From contig NZ_MKIQ01000028.1 in the NCBI RefSeq assembly GCF_001832885.1, positions 248,001 through 312,000 on the forward strand: a stretch of 64,000 nt of DNA, given 5' to 3'. The notes below the pieces were generated by a model. The model worked only from the letters and a program-made list of their open reading frames with translations. It did no database searches and was not told the DNA's origin. The position numbers and the translations under genes are program-made. Source of the stretch: Floricoccus penangensis. Lineage in GTDB: Bacteria > Bacillota > Bacilli > Lactobacillales > Streptococcaceae. Positions 36,252-45,769 of the stretch are shown in pieces. The first letter of the stretch is position 1. Every line of letters starts with the position of its first letter.

Positions 36252-36284
36252 AATATATATAAATTCCTCATTCTAAAAATTATT

Positions 36285-36311
36285 AAAGTAGTACAAATAA
36301 TGTACTACTTT
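36285..36311 (-). promoter_or_regulatory. Stem-loop between the two DAHP synthase genes
   Basis: Minus-strand AAAGTAGTAC/GTACTACTTT with a 7-base loop, starting six bases after the upstream stop and followed by AATAATTTTT. Possible attenuator/terminator; related to the dyad at 37385-37412. Confidence 0.5.
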
Positions 36312-36316
36312 TTTCA

Positions 36317-37357
36317 TTATTTTACCAGACTATTTTCATGTTCAAAAATTTCTAGTACTAAATCTTCTGTTTTTTCCCATCCAAGACATGGGTCAGTAAT
36401 TGATTTACCATATGTATCGGGATGATCTTGACGCCCGTCTTCAATATATGATTCGATCATAAAACCTCTAACGTATTTGTTTATTTTCTCATTCCATTCA
36501 CGATTAATCAAAGTTTGTCTAACAATTCTAATTTGTTCCATATGCCTTTTACCACTATTATCATGGTTAGTGTCTATCATAATAAATGGATTTTCTAAGT
36601 TAGATGATTCATACATTTCAATTGCATGTAATAAATTATCATAATAATAATTAGGAACATATCTTCCTTCTTCTTTTAATCCACCACGTAATATTGCATG
36701 TGCTAATGGATTACCAGAAGTTTTCACTTCCGAACTTGAATATAAAAATTCTTGAGAATGTTGAGCTGCATAGATACCGTTAAACATCACTTTTAGATTA
36801 CCACTTGTCGGATTTTTCATCCCAGTTGGCATATCTATTCCACTCGCTACAAAACGGTGCTGTTGATTTTCAACACTACGAGCTCCTATAGCGATATAAC
36901 TGACTAAATCATCTACCAATGGTAAGTTTTCTGGATAGAGCATTTCATCAGCAGTAGTCAAGCCTGTCTCTGTAATTACTCGGTAGTGGAGATCACGTAC
37001 TGCTTTAATACCATTAATCAAATTTGGTAGTCCTTCAACATCAGGCTGATGTATTAATCCTTTATACCCATCACCATTTGTTCTTGGTTTAGCAGTATAG
37101 ACTCGCATTACAATAAATATTTTTTCCTTAACTTTTTCCTGCAAGGCTGATAATCTATTTGCATAATCTAGTACTGCTTCTTCATTATCGCTAGAACAAG
37201 GTCCAATAACAAGTAATATACGGTTATCTTCACCTTTAATAATAGCTTCTAGCTCTTTATCTCTCTGATTTTTTATTTCTAAGGCATCACCTGTTAGCTT
37301 GCCCAGATCCTTAACTTTTTCCACATCAATTTTTGGACTAATAATTTCAAATGTCAT
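36317..37357 (-). CDS. 3-deoxy-7-phosphoheptulonate synthase (DAHP synthase), copy 1
   Basis: Same enzyme family and motifs as the next gene (LLVIGPCSSDNEEAV, KPRTNGDGYKGLIHQPD, SVENQQHRFVASGID, DTNHDNSGKRHMEQIRI). 346 residues. The N-terminal ~30 residues and surface positions differ between copies, where allosteric binding usually lies. secA-aro-aro is the streptococcal arrangement; acpS and alr, which often follow, are replaced here by ptsHI. Confidence 0.93.
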   Translation of the reverse strand: MTFEIISPKIDVEKVKDLGKLTGDALEIKNQRDKELEAIIKGEDNRILLVIGPCSSDNEEAVLDYANRLSALQEKVKEKIFIVMRVYTAKPRTNGDGYKGLIHQPDVEGLPNLINGIKAVRDLHYRVITETGLTTADEMLYPENLPLVDDLVSYIAIGARSVENQQHRFVASGIDMPTGMKNPTSGNLKVMFNGIYAAQHSQEFLYSSSEVKTSGNPLAHAILRGGLKEEGRYVPNYYYDNLLHAIEMYESSNLENPFIMIDTNHDNSGKRHMEQIRIVRQTLINREWNEKINKYVRGFMIESYIEDGRQDHPDTYGKSITDPCLGWEKTEDLVLEIFEHENSLVK

Positions 37358-37384
37358 AATATTCTAAACCCTTTACTTATATAT

Positions 37385-37412
37385 AAAGTAGTGCAATTAC
37401 TTACACTACTTT
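37385..37412. promoter_or_regulatory. Dyad upstream of the first DAHP synthase gene
   Basis: 12-bp arms AAAGTAGTGTAA/TTGCACTACTTT (minus strand, one G-U) around GTAA, with no T run after it. Nearly the same core as the dyad at 32934-32961. Confidence 0.5.
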
Positions 37413-37433
37413 AGCTTCTTATTCAGTTATAAA

Positions 37434-39986
37434 TTATAAATTTTTTCCATGGCAGTTTTTGAATTTCTTACCACTCCCACAAGGACAAGGGTCATTTCTC
37501 TTAACTTGTGAAAAGTCAATTCCTTCTGCTTTCAACTCATCCGCATCACTAGCAACTTTATCATCTACAAGCATGTTTTCTTGTGATGCTGTCATAACGA
37601 CATTTGGAGATACTGGACGAGGTGCTTCTTGATGAATCTGTGCTTTCATCATTAGACGAGTTACATCAAATTCGATTGAACCAATCATATCATTAAACAT
37701 TGTAAAACTCTCTGATTGGTATTCAACCAATGGGTTGTTTTGTGCATATCCACGTAAGCCAACTGATTGTCTCATTTGATCTAAGGCATCAATATGATCA
37801 GCCCACTTGCTATCAACTACACGCAAGATTACTGCTTTTTGGAATCTTAATCTTTGTTCATCATCGGCAAGTTTAGACATTTGATTTTCATAATGTTCAC
37901 GAACTTTTGTATAAAGATAATCTGTTACTTGTTCAGGAGTCTTGCCTTCTAAATCTGAACGAGTTATAGAATCTTCTGGAAGAAGTGAAGCTTTTGCGAA
38001 CTCATAAAGATCATTGATTGACTCTTCAGATAGGGTACTTCCACCTTGTGTTTGCGTTGCAACTTCTCTTTCAATTGTGCGTTTAAACATTCCAAGAAGA
38101 ACTGGTGTCAAATCTTCTGTCGCAGTCATTACTTGTTTACGTTGTTTATAAATAATCTCACGTTGCTCGCGCATTACGTCATCATATTGAAGTACTTGTT
38201 TTCGTGAATCATAGTTATTACCTTCAACACGTTTTTGGCTTGATTCAACTTGACGAGTGATTAGACGTGATTCAATGATAGCATCTTCATCAGCTAAGTT
38301 CATACTTTCAAGGAATGCACTTACTCGCTCACTACCAAAACGCTTCATTAGTTCATCTTCTAGAGACAGATAGAATCTTGATTCACCTGGATCCCCTTGA
38401 CGACCTGAACGACCACGTAACTGATTATCAATACGACGAGATTCATGACGTTCAGTACCAATTACAGCAAGGCCTCCACGTTCAACAACACCTGCACCAA
38501 GTTTGATATCTGTACCACGACCAGCCATATTAGTCGCAATTGTAACTGCTCCCATTTGACCTGCATTCATGATAATTTCAGCTTCTTTAAAGTGGTTTTT
38601 TGCATTAAGAACTTCGTGAGGAATACCAGCCTGAGTTAGACGGTTTGAAATAATTTCACTCGTTTCAACACCAACAGTACCAATAAGAATTGGTTGACCT
38701 TTTTCGTGACGTTCTTTAACATCCTCTACAACAGCATTGTATTTAGACTGAAGAGTTGGATATAAAAGATCATTATGGTCAATACGTTTGATAGGCTTAT
38801 TTGTAGGAATTGGGATAATCTGCATATTATAGATTTCTCTAAATTCATCAGCTTCAGTTTTTGCAGTACCAGTCATCCCCGCCAATTTTTTATACATACG
38901 GAAGAAGTTTTGATATGTAATTGAAGCCATTGTTTTAGATTCATCCTGAACAGGCACACCTTCTTTAGCTTCAATAGCTTGGTGAAGTCCATCTGAATAA
39001 CGACGTCCTTCCATAGCACGCCCAGTAAATTGGTCAACTATAAGAACTTCTTGGTTTTCATCAACCATATAATCCAAATCAAGCATCATAATGTAATTTG
39101 CTCTCAATGCATTATCAATAAAATGAGTAAGTGCAGCATTTTCAAGATCATATAGATTATCTAAGGCGAAATATGACTCAGCCTTATCAATTCCACTCTC
39201 AGTAAGAGAAATAGTTTTTGATTGTAAATCGATAATATAGTCTTCATCAGCTAATGATTTTACGAACATATCAGCTCTTGCATAAAGAGCGCTAGATCCT
39301 TCAGATTGTCCTGAGATAATTAAAGGAGTTCTGGCTTCATCAATAAGAATTGAATCGACCTCGTCAACAAGGGCAAAATTCAAGTCACGCTGAACTAATT
39401 CTTCTGTCTGCGTAACCATATTATCACGAAGATAATCGAATCCTAATTCAGAGTTTGTTGAATAAGTAATATCACAGTTATATGCTTCTCTTTTTTCTTC
39501 AGGTGATTTTGCATTTAAGTTGATACCAACTGAAAGTCCTAACCAGTTATATAATTCACCCATTTCAGTTGCATCACGAGTTGATAGATATTCATTTACT
39601 GTTACTACATGAACACCTTCGCCACTAATGGCATTAAGATATACAGGCATCGTTGCAGTAAGTGTTTTACCTTCCCCTGTTCTCATTTCAGGAACGTCAC
39701 CATTATGAAGAACAATTCCCCCCATAATTTGAACATGATACGGATATAGACCCAAAACTCGTTTTGCACCTTCGCGAACAACGGCAAAGGCTTCTGGTAA
39801 AAGTTCATCTAAAGTTTCACCATTTTGATATCTTTGTTTAAATTCAGGTGTTTTCGCCTTTAATTCTTCATCAGTTAAAGCAGCCATTGCATCAGCATAT
39901 TTTTCAACTTCGTTAGCTTGTTTATCTAATTTCTTTATTTCGCGCTTATCGTTTTCAATAAGTTTTCTTACAATGTTATTTGCCAT
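37434..39986 (-). CDS. secA: Preprotein translocase ATPase SecA
   Basis: Motor of the Sec pathway, driving preproteins through SecYEG. Walker A GEGKT at 104-108, DEAD-like [16 protein letters not shown], helicase motif [13 protein letters not shown] and [15 protein letters not shown]. The C-terminal zinc-binding SEC-C motif [13 protein letters not shown] is present. 850 residues, complete. Own promoter TTGAAA-17-TATAAT. No accessory SecA2 region is seen nearby. Confidence 0.98.
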   Translation of the reverse strand: MANNIVRKLIENDKREIKKLDKQANEVEKYADAMAALTDEELKAKTPEFKQRYQNGETLDELLPEAFAVVREGAKRVLGLYPYHVQIMGGIVLHNGDVPEMRTGEGKTLTATMPVYLNAISGEGVHVVTVNEYLSTRDATEMGELYNWLGLSVGINLNAKSPEEKREAYNCDITYSTNSELGFDYLRDNMVTQTEELVQRDLNFALVDEVDSILIDEARTPLIISGQSEGSSALYARADMFVKSLADEDYIIDLQSKTISLTESGIDKAESYFALDNLYDLENAALTHFIDNALRANYIMMLDLDYMVDENQEVLIVDQFTGRAMEGRRYSDGLHQAIEAKEGVPVQDESKTMASITYQNFFRMYKKLAGMTGTAKTEADEFREIYNMQIIPIPTNKPIKRIDHNDLLYPTLQSKYNAVVEDVKERHEKGQPILIGTVGVETSEIISNRLTQAGIPHEVLNAKNHFKEAEIIMNAGQMGAVTIATNMAGRGTDIKLGAGVVERGGLAVIGTERHESRRIDNQLRGRSGRQGDPGESRFYLSLEDELMKRFGSERVSAFLESMNLADEDAIIESRLITRQVESSQKRVEGNNYDSRKQVLQYDDVMREQREIIYKQRKQVMTATEDLTPVLLGMFKRTIEREVATQTQGGSTLSEESINDLYEFAKASLLPEDSITRSDLEGKTPEQVTDYLYTKVREHYENQMSKLADDEQRLRFQKAVILRVVDSKWADHIDALDQMRQSVGLRGYAQNNPLVEYQSESFTMFNDMIGSIEFDVTRLMMKAQIHQEAPRPVSPNVVMTASQENMLVDDKVASDADELKAEGIDFSQVKRNDPCPCGSGKKFKNCHGKNL

Positions 39987-40015
39987 TTTTTCTCCTAGTG
40001 TATAATACTCGTGCC

Positions 40016-40044
40016 ATTATATCATTTTCATAGTGGTTTTTCAA
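40016..40044 (-). promoter_or_regulatory. secA promoter
   Basis: Minus-strand TTGAAA (40039-40044), 17-base spacer, extended TGATATAAT (-10 at 40016-40021). Confidence 0.78.
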
Positions 40045-40050
40045 TCTATC

Positions 40051-40077
40051 AAAAAGACTAGAATTAAATTTCTAGCC
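40051..40077 (-). terminator. Terminator of the Cof-type hydrolase gene
   Basis: Minus-strand GGCTAGAA-ATTTAA-TTCTAGTC stem followed by TTTTT. Confidence 0.78.
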
Positions 40078-40081
40078 TAAT

Positions 40082-41467
40082 CTAGTTGCCTTTTTTTGTT
40101 GCAACTTTTTTCTGTCTTTCGAGCTCAAATTTTATTCTATCCTCGGGAGCATACTCTTTCTCCCAATTATCAGGTTTTAAAACCTTATGAGTAATTTCAT
40201 CAAAATGAGGTTGTCCATCTGGAAATATTTTACCCATGTTAGCACGATGAACAGCATCAAATATTTCAGCAGGATCCACTCCCATCAAAACAAAACTTCC
40301 ATAAGTAAGATATAGCATATCAGTTAAAGCATCAACTTCATTTGTCAAAACATCATCTATATCTTTATCTTTAGAAATGATTTTTTGTTTAGCCTTATCA
40401 ATATCTGCTTTCATCTTTTCAATTAGATTACTGAATTTCTCTTCATCACCCTTTGCTGCTGCATAAAGAAACTCAACTAGCTCCTCCACCTTAAAGTCAA
40501 CCCGATTACTTGCATCTGATGCTGAGAATATCTTTGGAATTTCTTGAGTTTTTCCATCCATTAATGTATGGAAGTCTTTAACCTTATTGAACTCCTCATC
40601 ACGACTGCGGAAGGTTTCCTGGTCATAAAAATTAATAAGTCCATAATGAGCAATAGCTTTTGCTATACCATCTTGGTTGTTTGTGTCCGTGATATAATTT
40701 GCTACTTGCTTAACCTGATATGTGCCGTTCCCCATTGCTACACCTATACCAACGCCATTAATCATTTCTACATCATTATTACTGTCCCCAAATGCCATAA
40801 CATTTTCAAGGCCAAAGCCATACTTCTCACCAACTTTTGCAATACCTTTAAGTTTTGAGTTTCCTTTTGCTATTATGTCAACCGAATACGGATTACTTCT
40901 TGTAATAGACACATTTTTAAAGCTTGCTTCAAGTTCTGGAGTTTCATCTTCTGTCGCTACCATTACCACTTGATAAATGGGTTGACGGATGATTTTTTCC
41001 AGATCCATACGTTGAGGTCTAACTTTTCTTACAAAATTTTTAAAAGTATCTTTTAAACTATTAGAAATTTTCCCTGGTAATATGTGATTAACAAATTGTG
41101 CCGTTCTTGTTTCACCAAATTTAATCAGACTACTACCTGACATTCCATCTGCACCACCGAAAGAAACATCTCTATGATTTTTTCTTGAATAGGCAAGAAT
41201 TTCTCTTAGGCTCTTTTTATCAATTGGCCTTGTACTAATAATTTCTGATGGTGAGAAAATATATTGACCGTTATATGTAACTGCAAAATCAAGCTGAAGA
41301 TTTTCCATTATTGGAATTACAAATGCAGGTCCTCGACCAGTAGCAACACCAACAAGTATACCTCTTTCTTTAAGTTCAGCAATTGCTCTTTTAGTGCTTG
41401 GCAAAATATTTCTAGTACTAGTAAATAACGTACCATCTAAATCAAAAAATACTGCTTTTGTATCCAT
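40082..41467 (-). CDS. Cof-type HAD phosphatase fused to a MazG/PRA-PH-like domain
   Basis: Two-domain protein of 461 residues. Residues 1-~275 are a HAD-IIB (Cof) hydrolase: FFDLDGTLF at 7-15 (catalytic Asp9 and Asp11) and MAFGDSNNDVEMINGVGIGVAMGN. Residues ~285-440 resemble an all-alpha NTP/PRA pyrophosphohydrolase: KVEELVEFLYAAAKG and NEVDALTDMLYLTYGSFVLM carry the acidic ExxE...ExxD pattern, followed by IFDAVHRANMGKI. A sugar-phosphate or nucleotide house-cleaning role is plausible; the substrate is unknown. GAGGTGAGG precedes ATG. Confidence 0.82.
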   Translation of the reverse strand: MDTKAVFFDLDGTLFTSTRNILPSTKRAIAELKERGILVGVATGRGPAFVIPIMENLQLDFAVTYNGQYIFSPSEIISTRPIDKKSLREILAYSRKNHRDVSFGGADGMSGSSLIKFGETRTAQFVNHILPGKISNSLKDTFKNFVRKVRPQRMDLEKIIRQPIYQVVMVATEDETPELEASFKNVSITRSNPYSVDIIAKGNSKLKGIAKVGEKYGFGLENVMAFGDSNNDVEMINGVGIGVAMGNGTYQVKQVANYITDTNNQDGIAKAIAHYGLINFYDQETFRSRDEEFNKVKDFHTLMDGKTQEIPKIFSASDASNRVDFKVEELVEFLYAAAKGDEEKFSNLIEKMKADIDKAKQKIISKDKDIDDVLTNEVDALTDMLYLTYGSFVLMGVDPAEIFDAVHRANMGKIFPDGQPHFDEITHKVLKPDNWEKEYAPEDRIKFELERQKKVATKKGN

Positions 41468-41497
41468 ATCCTCACCTCATAGTAACAATTTGTCTGC

Positions 41498-41526
41498 TTG
41501 AATTAGTCTAGTAATTATTATACAAT
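41498..41526 (+). promoter_or_regulatory. Asparaginase promoter, overlapping a divergent -10
   Basis: TTGAAT (41498-41503), 17-base spacer, TACAAT (41521-41526). A minus-strand TATAAT (41517-41522) for the Cof-type gene overlaps it. Confidence 0.55.
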
Positions 41527-41573
41527 TTTTATAAAAATATTTCACTTCAAAGACTAACAACAAAGGAAATAAA

Positions 41574-42539
41574 ATGAAAAATATTCTTGTATTACATACT
41601 GGTGGTACTATTTCAATGCTTGAAGACGAGAGCGGAAACGTAAAACCTGATCAAATAAACCCTATGAATAATATCCAAGTCGATTTAGATAATGTAAATC
41701 TTATAGTTGAAGATTTCTTTAATTTACCAAGTCCTCAAGTAACACTAGAAGATATGCTAAAACTCAAAAAAAGAATTAATAAGGCATTTGCTAATGAGAA
41801 TATTGATGGGGTTGTAATTACCCATGGAACAGATACTCTTGAAGAAACTGCCTACTTCCTTGATTCAACAATCGAAAGAGGTAAACCAATAGTTGTCACT
41901 GGTGCCATGCGATCAAGTAATGAAATTGCAAGTGATGGAACTTATAACTTCCTAACTTCCATCCGTGTCGCCGCAGATGATAATTCAGCAAATCGAGGAG
42001 TTTTAGTGGTTATGAATGACGAAATTCACTCTGCACGTTTCGTTACTAAAACCCATACGACTAACGTTTCAACTTTCCAAACACCAACTCACGGTCCTCT
42101 AGGGCTTTTAACAAAAAATCATATTCTATATTTCCAAAATGAACATGAAGATAAGCATATTGATATTGATAGCGTTAAAGGAAATGTTCCGATTATAAAA
42201 GCTTATGCTGGTATGACAGGTGAACTTATTGATTTACTTGATTTGGATAGACTTGATGGCTTAGTAATTGAAGCACTCGGAGCTGGAAATCTTCCACCAC
42301 TTGCTGCTAGGAGCCTTGATAGAATTTTAAAAAACAAAATCCCAGTTATTCTTGTGTCTCGTTGCTTTAATGGTATTGCTGAACCGGTATATAGCTATGA
42401 AGGAGGAGGCGTTCAACTTCATAGTGATGGCGTATTATTTAGTCGCGAAGTTAATTCTCAAAAGGCACGTATTAAACTTTTAATCGCACTAAATGCAGGC
42501 TTAAAAGACTTTGATTTTGTAAGTTATATGGAAAATTAG
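41574..42539 (+). CDS. L-asparaginase (type I, cytoplasmic)
   Basis: Hydrolyses asparagine to aspartate and ammonia. Both catalytic triad regions are present: LHTGGTISM near residue 8 and GVVITHGTDTLEETAYFLD near residue 83. 321 residues, no signal peptide. AAGGAAA lies upstream of ATG. Single-gene unit with promoter and perfect terminator. Confidence 0.94.
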   Translation: MKNILVLHTGGTISMLEDESGNVKPDQINPMNNIQVDLDNVNLIVEDFFNLPSPQVTLEDMLKLKKRINKAFANENIDGVVITHGTDTLEETAYFLDSTIERGKPIVVTGAMRSSNEIASDGTYNFLTSIRVAADDNSANRGVLVVMNDEIHSARFVTKTHTTNVSTFQTPTHGPLGLLTKNHILYFQNEHEDKHIDIDSVKGNVPIIKAYAGMTGELIDLLDLDRLDGLVIEALGAGNLPPLAARSLDRILKNKIPVILVSRCFNGIAEPVYSYEGGGVQLHSDGVLFSREVNSQKARIKLLIALNAGLKDFDFVSYMEN

Positions 42540-42547
42540 AACAGCAT

Positions 42548-42583
42548 AAAGCTATCAGATTTATAAATTCTGATAGCTTTTTT
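42548..42583. terminator. Asparaginase terminator (partly bidirectional)
   Basis: 12-bp stem AAAGCTATCAGA/TCTGATAGCTTT with a 9-base loop, then TTT; also faces the converging glycosidase gene. Confidence 0.88.
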
Positions 42584-42596
42584 CATGATCTTTATC

Positions 42597-43598
42597 TTAC
42601 TTACTTACTACAAAAGCATTAGGCAATTCTCTTTCCTTACTGTTACTCAAATTATTTACAAGTTCACCATCATAGTACATCTCGCTTGATCCACCACCAT
42701 CAAGATTAGTAGCATTGACTGCGCCAAGATTTTCCATGATTTCTTGTAAATCATAAAGCGTAGCCCCAACACTTGATGACGAACGCCCTTCAATAACAAC
42801 AAAGAAGAAAGTCCCATCAGCAGCTTGTCCAATAGCCGTTCGAGGTTGGTATCCACCTGTAGATTTTTCAGTTACTTGTTTTTCTCCATTAACCAAAAGA
42901 TATGGCCCAAATGATATAGCATCATCAATTTCAGCATCAATAGCCTCTTGATAAGTATAGTCACCCAAGACAAGTTTTCCTTCCGAAGTCATTCCTATCA
43001 TTTGATAAGAAGTTTCCTTATCTCCATATAGAAGCTTACCATCAATAATTGTTAAAGAATCTAATGGCTGGTCACCAGTTGATTCACTAGCACGGTCAAA
43101 GTCAAAGCCCGCAGCATTTAAAGCGACCTTGTAAGAATTATTTGCAACCGTATCTGAAAGTTTAGTCCCACCACCAGATGACGTTAAAGTATTTACTAGC
43201 TTGACCGTTGATGGATCCTTAATTGTAACAACATAACCCTTATAAGTAGAGCCACTAATTTCTTTGATAGAAGTATTATTTTCATCAGTAGATGAAGTGC
43301 TTATTTTTGGTGAAGCAGTGCTTAAAGAGACTGACTCACTATTTGACTTGCTCGTATTTTCAACCTTATATTTAGCCAAAATAGTATTTATTTCATTTTC
43401 ACTAAGGAAGCTCCTTGCAAGCCATTTATGATTTGAAGTATTCATGGCTGTTTGAACCCATAAATCACGCTGATTTGCAAAAACATCTGTTTTAAAAAAT
43501 ATCCCTAGAGCACTACTAGTTATAAAAATCAATGTTGCCAAAACTATTGTCAGCTTTTTCCACAAGGGTTTTACTTTTTTGTTTGTTTTTCTTACCAT
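42597..43598 (-). CDS. Secreted phosphodiester glycosidase (NAGPA domain)
   Basis: Exported protein of 333 residues. A basic N terminus and one hydrophobic segment (TIVLATLIFITSSALGIFF) act as signal peptide or anchor, followed by a Ser/Thr-rich linker (~90-115) and a phosphodiester glycosidase domain with NSYKVALNAAGFDF, SFGPYLLVNG, PRTAIGQAADGTFFFVV and NLDGGGSSEMYYDG. Such enzymes cleave GlcNAc- or sugar-phosphodiester links. ATG 43596-43598 after AAAGGTG is preferred to an upstream GTG. Last gene of the VTC operon; probably trims a phosphodiester-linked wall or surface polymer (inference). Confidence 0.85.
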   Translation of the reverse strand: MVRKTNKKVKPLWKKLTIVLATLIFITSSALGIFFKTDVFANQRDLWVQTAMNTSNHKWLARSFLSENEINTILAKYKVENTSKSNSESVSLSTASPKISTSSTDENNTSIKEISGSTYKGYVVTIKDPSTVKLVNTLTSSGGGTKLSDTVANNSYKVALNAAGFDFDRASESTGDQPLDSLTIIDGKLLYGDKETSYQMIGMTSEGKLVLGDYTYQEAIDAEIDDAISFGPYLLVNGEKQVTEKSTGGYQPRTAIGQAADGTFFFVVIEGRSSSSVGATLYDLQEIMENLGAVNATNLDGGGSSEMYYDGELVNNLSNSKERELPNAFVVSK

Positions 43599-43613
43599 AA
43601 AGTTCACCTTTCA

Positions 43614-45134
43614 TTATCTACGACCACCAGGTCCTCCACCTTGACCCATACCTCCCATTTGGTTATTTGCTTGTCCACTAGTTGTGATGGTATCAGTTAG
43701 CTTATATTCTTTACTATTAATTTTCACACTGCTTCCATTTTTCATGTTGGGAGTTGAAACAAAGAGGAAACTGTATGAATTTGATGGTGTGTAAGTCAAT
43801 GTATCTTTGCCATCCTCAATAGTAACCTTTCCACTTGCTTCTTCGTATACTGCAAGACCAGCCTGACTTCCTTTAGTTGTTTGCGCCATACTTGATGAAC
43901 CCAATGCTAAAAGAGTACCTCCTGATTGATTGAACTCACCATTGAAATCAAGAGGAGCATCACCATCACCATTTTGTTCAACAATTAAAGTACCTGCTGA
44001 CATATTTACATTACCATTACTATCAATTCCATCTCCGCTTGCTTTAACGGTCGTACTTCCACCAGTAATGTTAATAATAAGATTTTCATCCGCCTCATCA
44101 CCACTGCCTGGCATACCACCTCCATTCATATTAGGCCCTCCTTGTCCTCCTTCATCTGGTGGAGTTTGTCCATCTGGTTTTTGCATATCTTGACTTTTAT
44201 CAGTCTTATCATTCGTTTTACTATTAGTTGATTTTGTATCATCAGTATTGGAATCTGAAGATGACGATGAAGCATTTATTCCATCATCAGAAGCAACAAT
44301 AGTATTTTTACCACCTTTAATATTAATAACTTCTGCCTCAAAACCTTCATATGATTTAGTGATATTTGTTGTACCACCTTCTACATTAAGTGTTTTAGCA
44401 GCTTTGAGTCCTTTTTTCTCAGCTGAAATATTAATTTCACCATCTTTAATTGTAATTATTCCCTTACCATCTTTTGTGCTAGTCGCTTGTATTCCATCAC
44501 TTCCTGACTTAATATCGATTTTCCCACCATTAACAATTACTTGGTCAGTTGCCTTAATAGCATCAGTAGTACTCTCAATTGAATATGTACCACTTTCAAT
44601 TGTTACTATATCTTTTGAGCGAATGGCTGTTTTATAGTTTGATTTCACAGATAACGTACCTTCACCTGTCAAAACTAAATCATTTTTAGCGTATAAAGTC
44701 GCATTTGGTGCATCATCGGTTGTTGGATAATTGCTTGAATCGGAAAGTGAATTTTCCCCAACAAGCGAGATAGTTGTTTTAGATGCACTTTCCGAGTATA
44801 TTGCAGGACCTGAGCTAGAAGAAATCTTAGCATTTTTCAAAATAATTGTTACTTCAGACTTATCGGCTTTGATATGAATTTGACCTTTATATTCTCCCGT
44901 TAAGATATATGTACCTGCCTTAGTAATTTCAACAGTTTTACCAGTTTCTTTTGATAAATCAATAGTCGTTGCATTACTTTCATCTACTTTACTATTTGTA
45001 GACACATTTTGAACAGTTGCTGTCTGATTAGAATCTGTCTTCGTGCTTGTTGCTGAAGAATTGTTGGAACAAGCTGCTAATAGCAAGCTCGAACTTAGTA
45101 AAAACACAATTTTCTTTAATTTATTTGCTGACAT
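43614..45134 (-). CDS. Cthe_2159-type beta-helix carbohydrate-binding lipoprotein
   Basis: Lipoprotein of 506 residues (lipobox LLAAC, Cys near 22). After a Ser/Thr linker, repeated short strands such as GTYSIESTTDAIKATDQVIV and GKIDIKSGSDGIQATSTKDG build a right-handed beta-helix, as in the carbohydrate-binding Cthe_2159 family (DUF4353). A low-complexity insert (~285-345: Asp/Ser/Thr then Gly/Pro/Met) interrupts it, and the protein ends in a Gly/Gln/Met-rich tail. Starts on the stop of the DUF4956 gene (overlap at 45134). Likely surface-exposed, calcium- or acidic-polysaccharide-binding; inferred from the family. Confidence 0.85.
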   Translation of the reverse strand: MSANKLKKIVFLLSSSLLLAACSNNSSATSTKTDSNQTATVQNVSTNSKVDESNATTIDLSKETGKTVEITKAGTYILTGEYKGQIHIKADKSEVTIILKNAKISSSSGPAIYSESASKTTISLVGENSLSDSSNYPTTDDAPNATLYAKNDLVLTGEGTLSVKSNYKTAIRSKDIVTIESGTYSIESTTDAIKATDQVIVNGGKIDIKSGSDGIQATSTKDGKGIITIKDGEINISAEKKGLKAAKTLNVEGGTTNITKSYEGFEAEVINIKGGKNTIVASDDGINASSSSSDSNTDDTKSTNSKTNDKTDKSQDMQKPDGQTPPDEGGQGGPNMNGGGMPGSGDEADENLIINITGGSTTVKASGDGIDSNGNVNMSAGTLIVEQNGDGDAPLDFNGEFNQSGGTLLALGSSSMAQTTKGSQAGLAVYEEASGKVTIEDGKDTLTYTPSNSYSFLFVSTPNMKNGSSVKINSKEYKLTDTITTSGQANNQMGGMGQGGGPGGRR

Positions 45135-45769
45135 TATAATACCTCACTATTCTGTGCTAATCTGCCTAAGGAAACAGGTAAATTCCCATTTCGAACTCTA
45201 ATTTCATCAATGAGCTTTTTCTCATCTTCAATATTTTTTAATTTGATGTTGTAGCGAAGCTCATACAAACTTCCCATATTCGTAGTCTTTACAGACTCAT
45301 TGTCAAATTGATAGGTAAACTTATTTAGTATTTCATCAAATATACCTGGAAAATCCAAATCCTCAGCAATAGTTATTTTAAGTGTACGTTCAGCAACTTT
45401 ATTTTGCTCACCGAACCTAAGGGTATTTAAGGTAATAATTAAAAGTGCTGTGATTGCTGAAAATATAGCTGCCTCCATATAGGCACCAGTACCAGTAGCA
45501 AGTCCTATAGCCATCGACCAGAAAACACTTGTTATCTCACGCGCACCACCTGCAACTGACCTAAATCGAATAAGGGAGAAGGCTCCCATGACGGCTACTC
45601 CAGTACCAAGATTGCCATTGACAAGCATTATTACCAGTTGAACAAGAACCGGTAGGGCAACTAAGGTGATAATAAAATTTTTACTATAAACATTGCGGTA
45701 AGTATGTACCAAAGCTACCAATAAACCAAGGGTAATAGATACCCCGACTCCAATTAACGTGTTAAGCAT
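45134..45769 (-). CDS. DUF4956 membrane protein
   Basis: 211 residues: about four membrane helices in the first 125 residues with the conserved loop GAFSLIRFRSVAGGAREIT, then a ~85-residue cytoplasmic ferredoxin-like domain (ERTLKITIAEDLDFPGIF). DUF4956 proteins are regularly encoded next to VTC-domain proteins and are assumed to form a membrane complex with them. It overlaps the VTC gene by 8 bases and the lipoprotein gene by one, so all are translated together. Confidence 0.88.
   Translation of the reverse strand: MLNTLIGVGVSITLGLLVALVHTYRNVYSKNFIITLVALPVLVQLVIMLVNGNLGTGVAVMGAFSLIRFRSVAGGAREITSVFWSMAIGLATGTGAYMEAAIFSAITALLIITLNTLRFGEQNKVAERTLKITIAEDLDFPGIFDEILNKFTYQFDNESVKTTNMGSLYELRYNIKLKNIEDEKKLIDEIRVRNGNLPVSLGRLAQNSEVL

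Noticed and set aside
44248-44637. 129-codon plus-strand frame opposite the beta-helix lipoprotein gene
   Set aside because: Antisense shadow of a repetitive, compositionally biased gene; no start signals.
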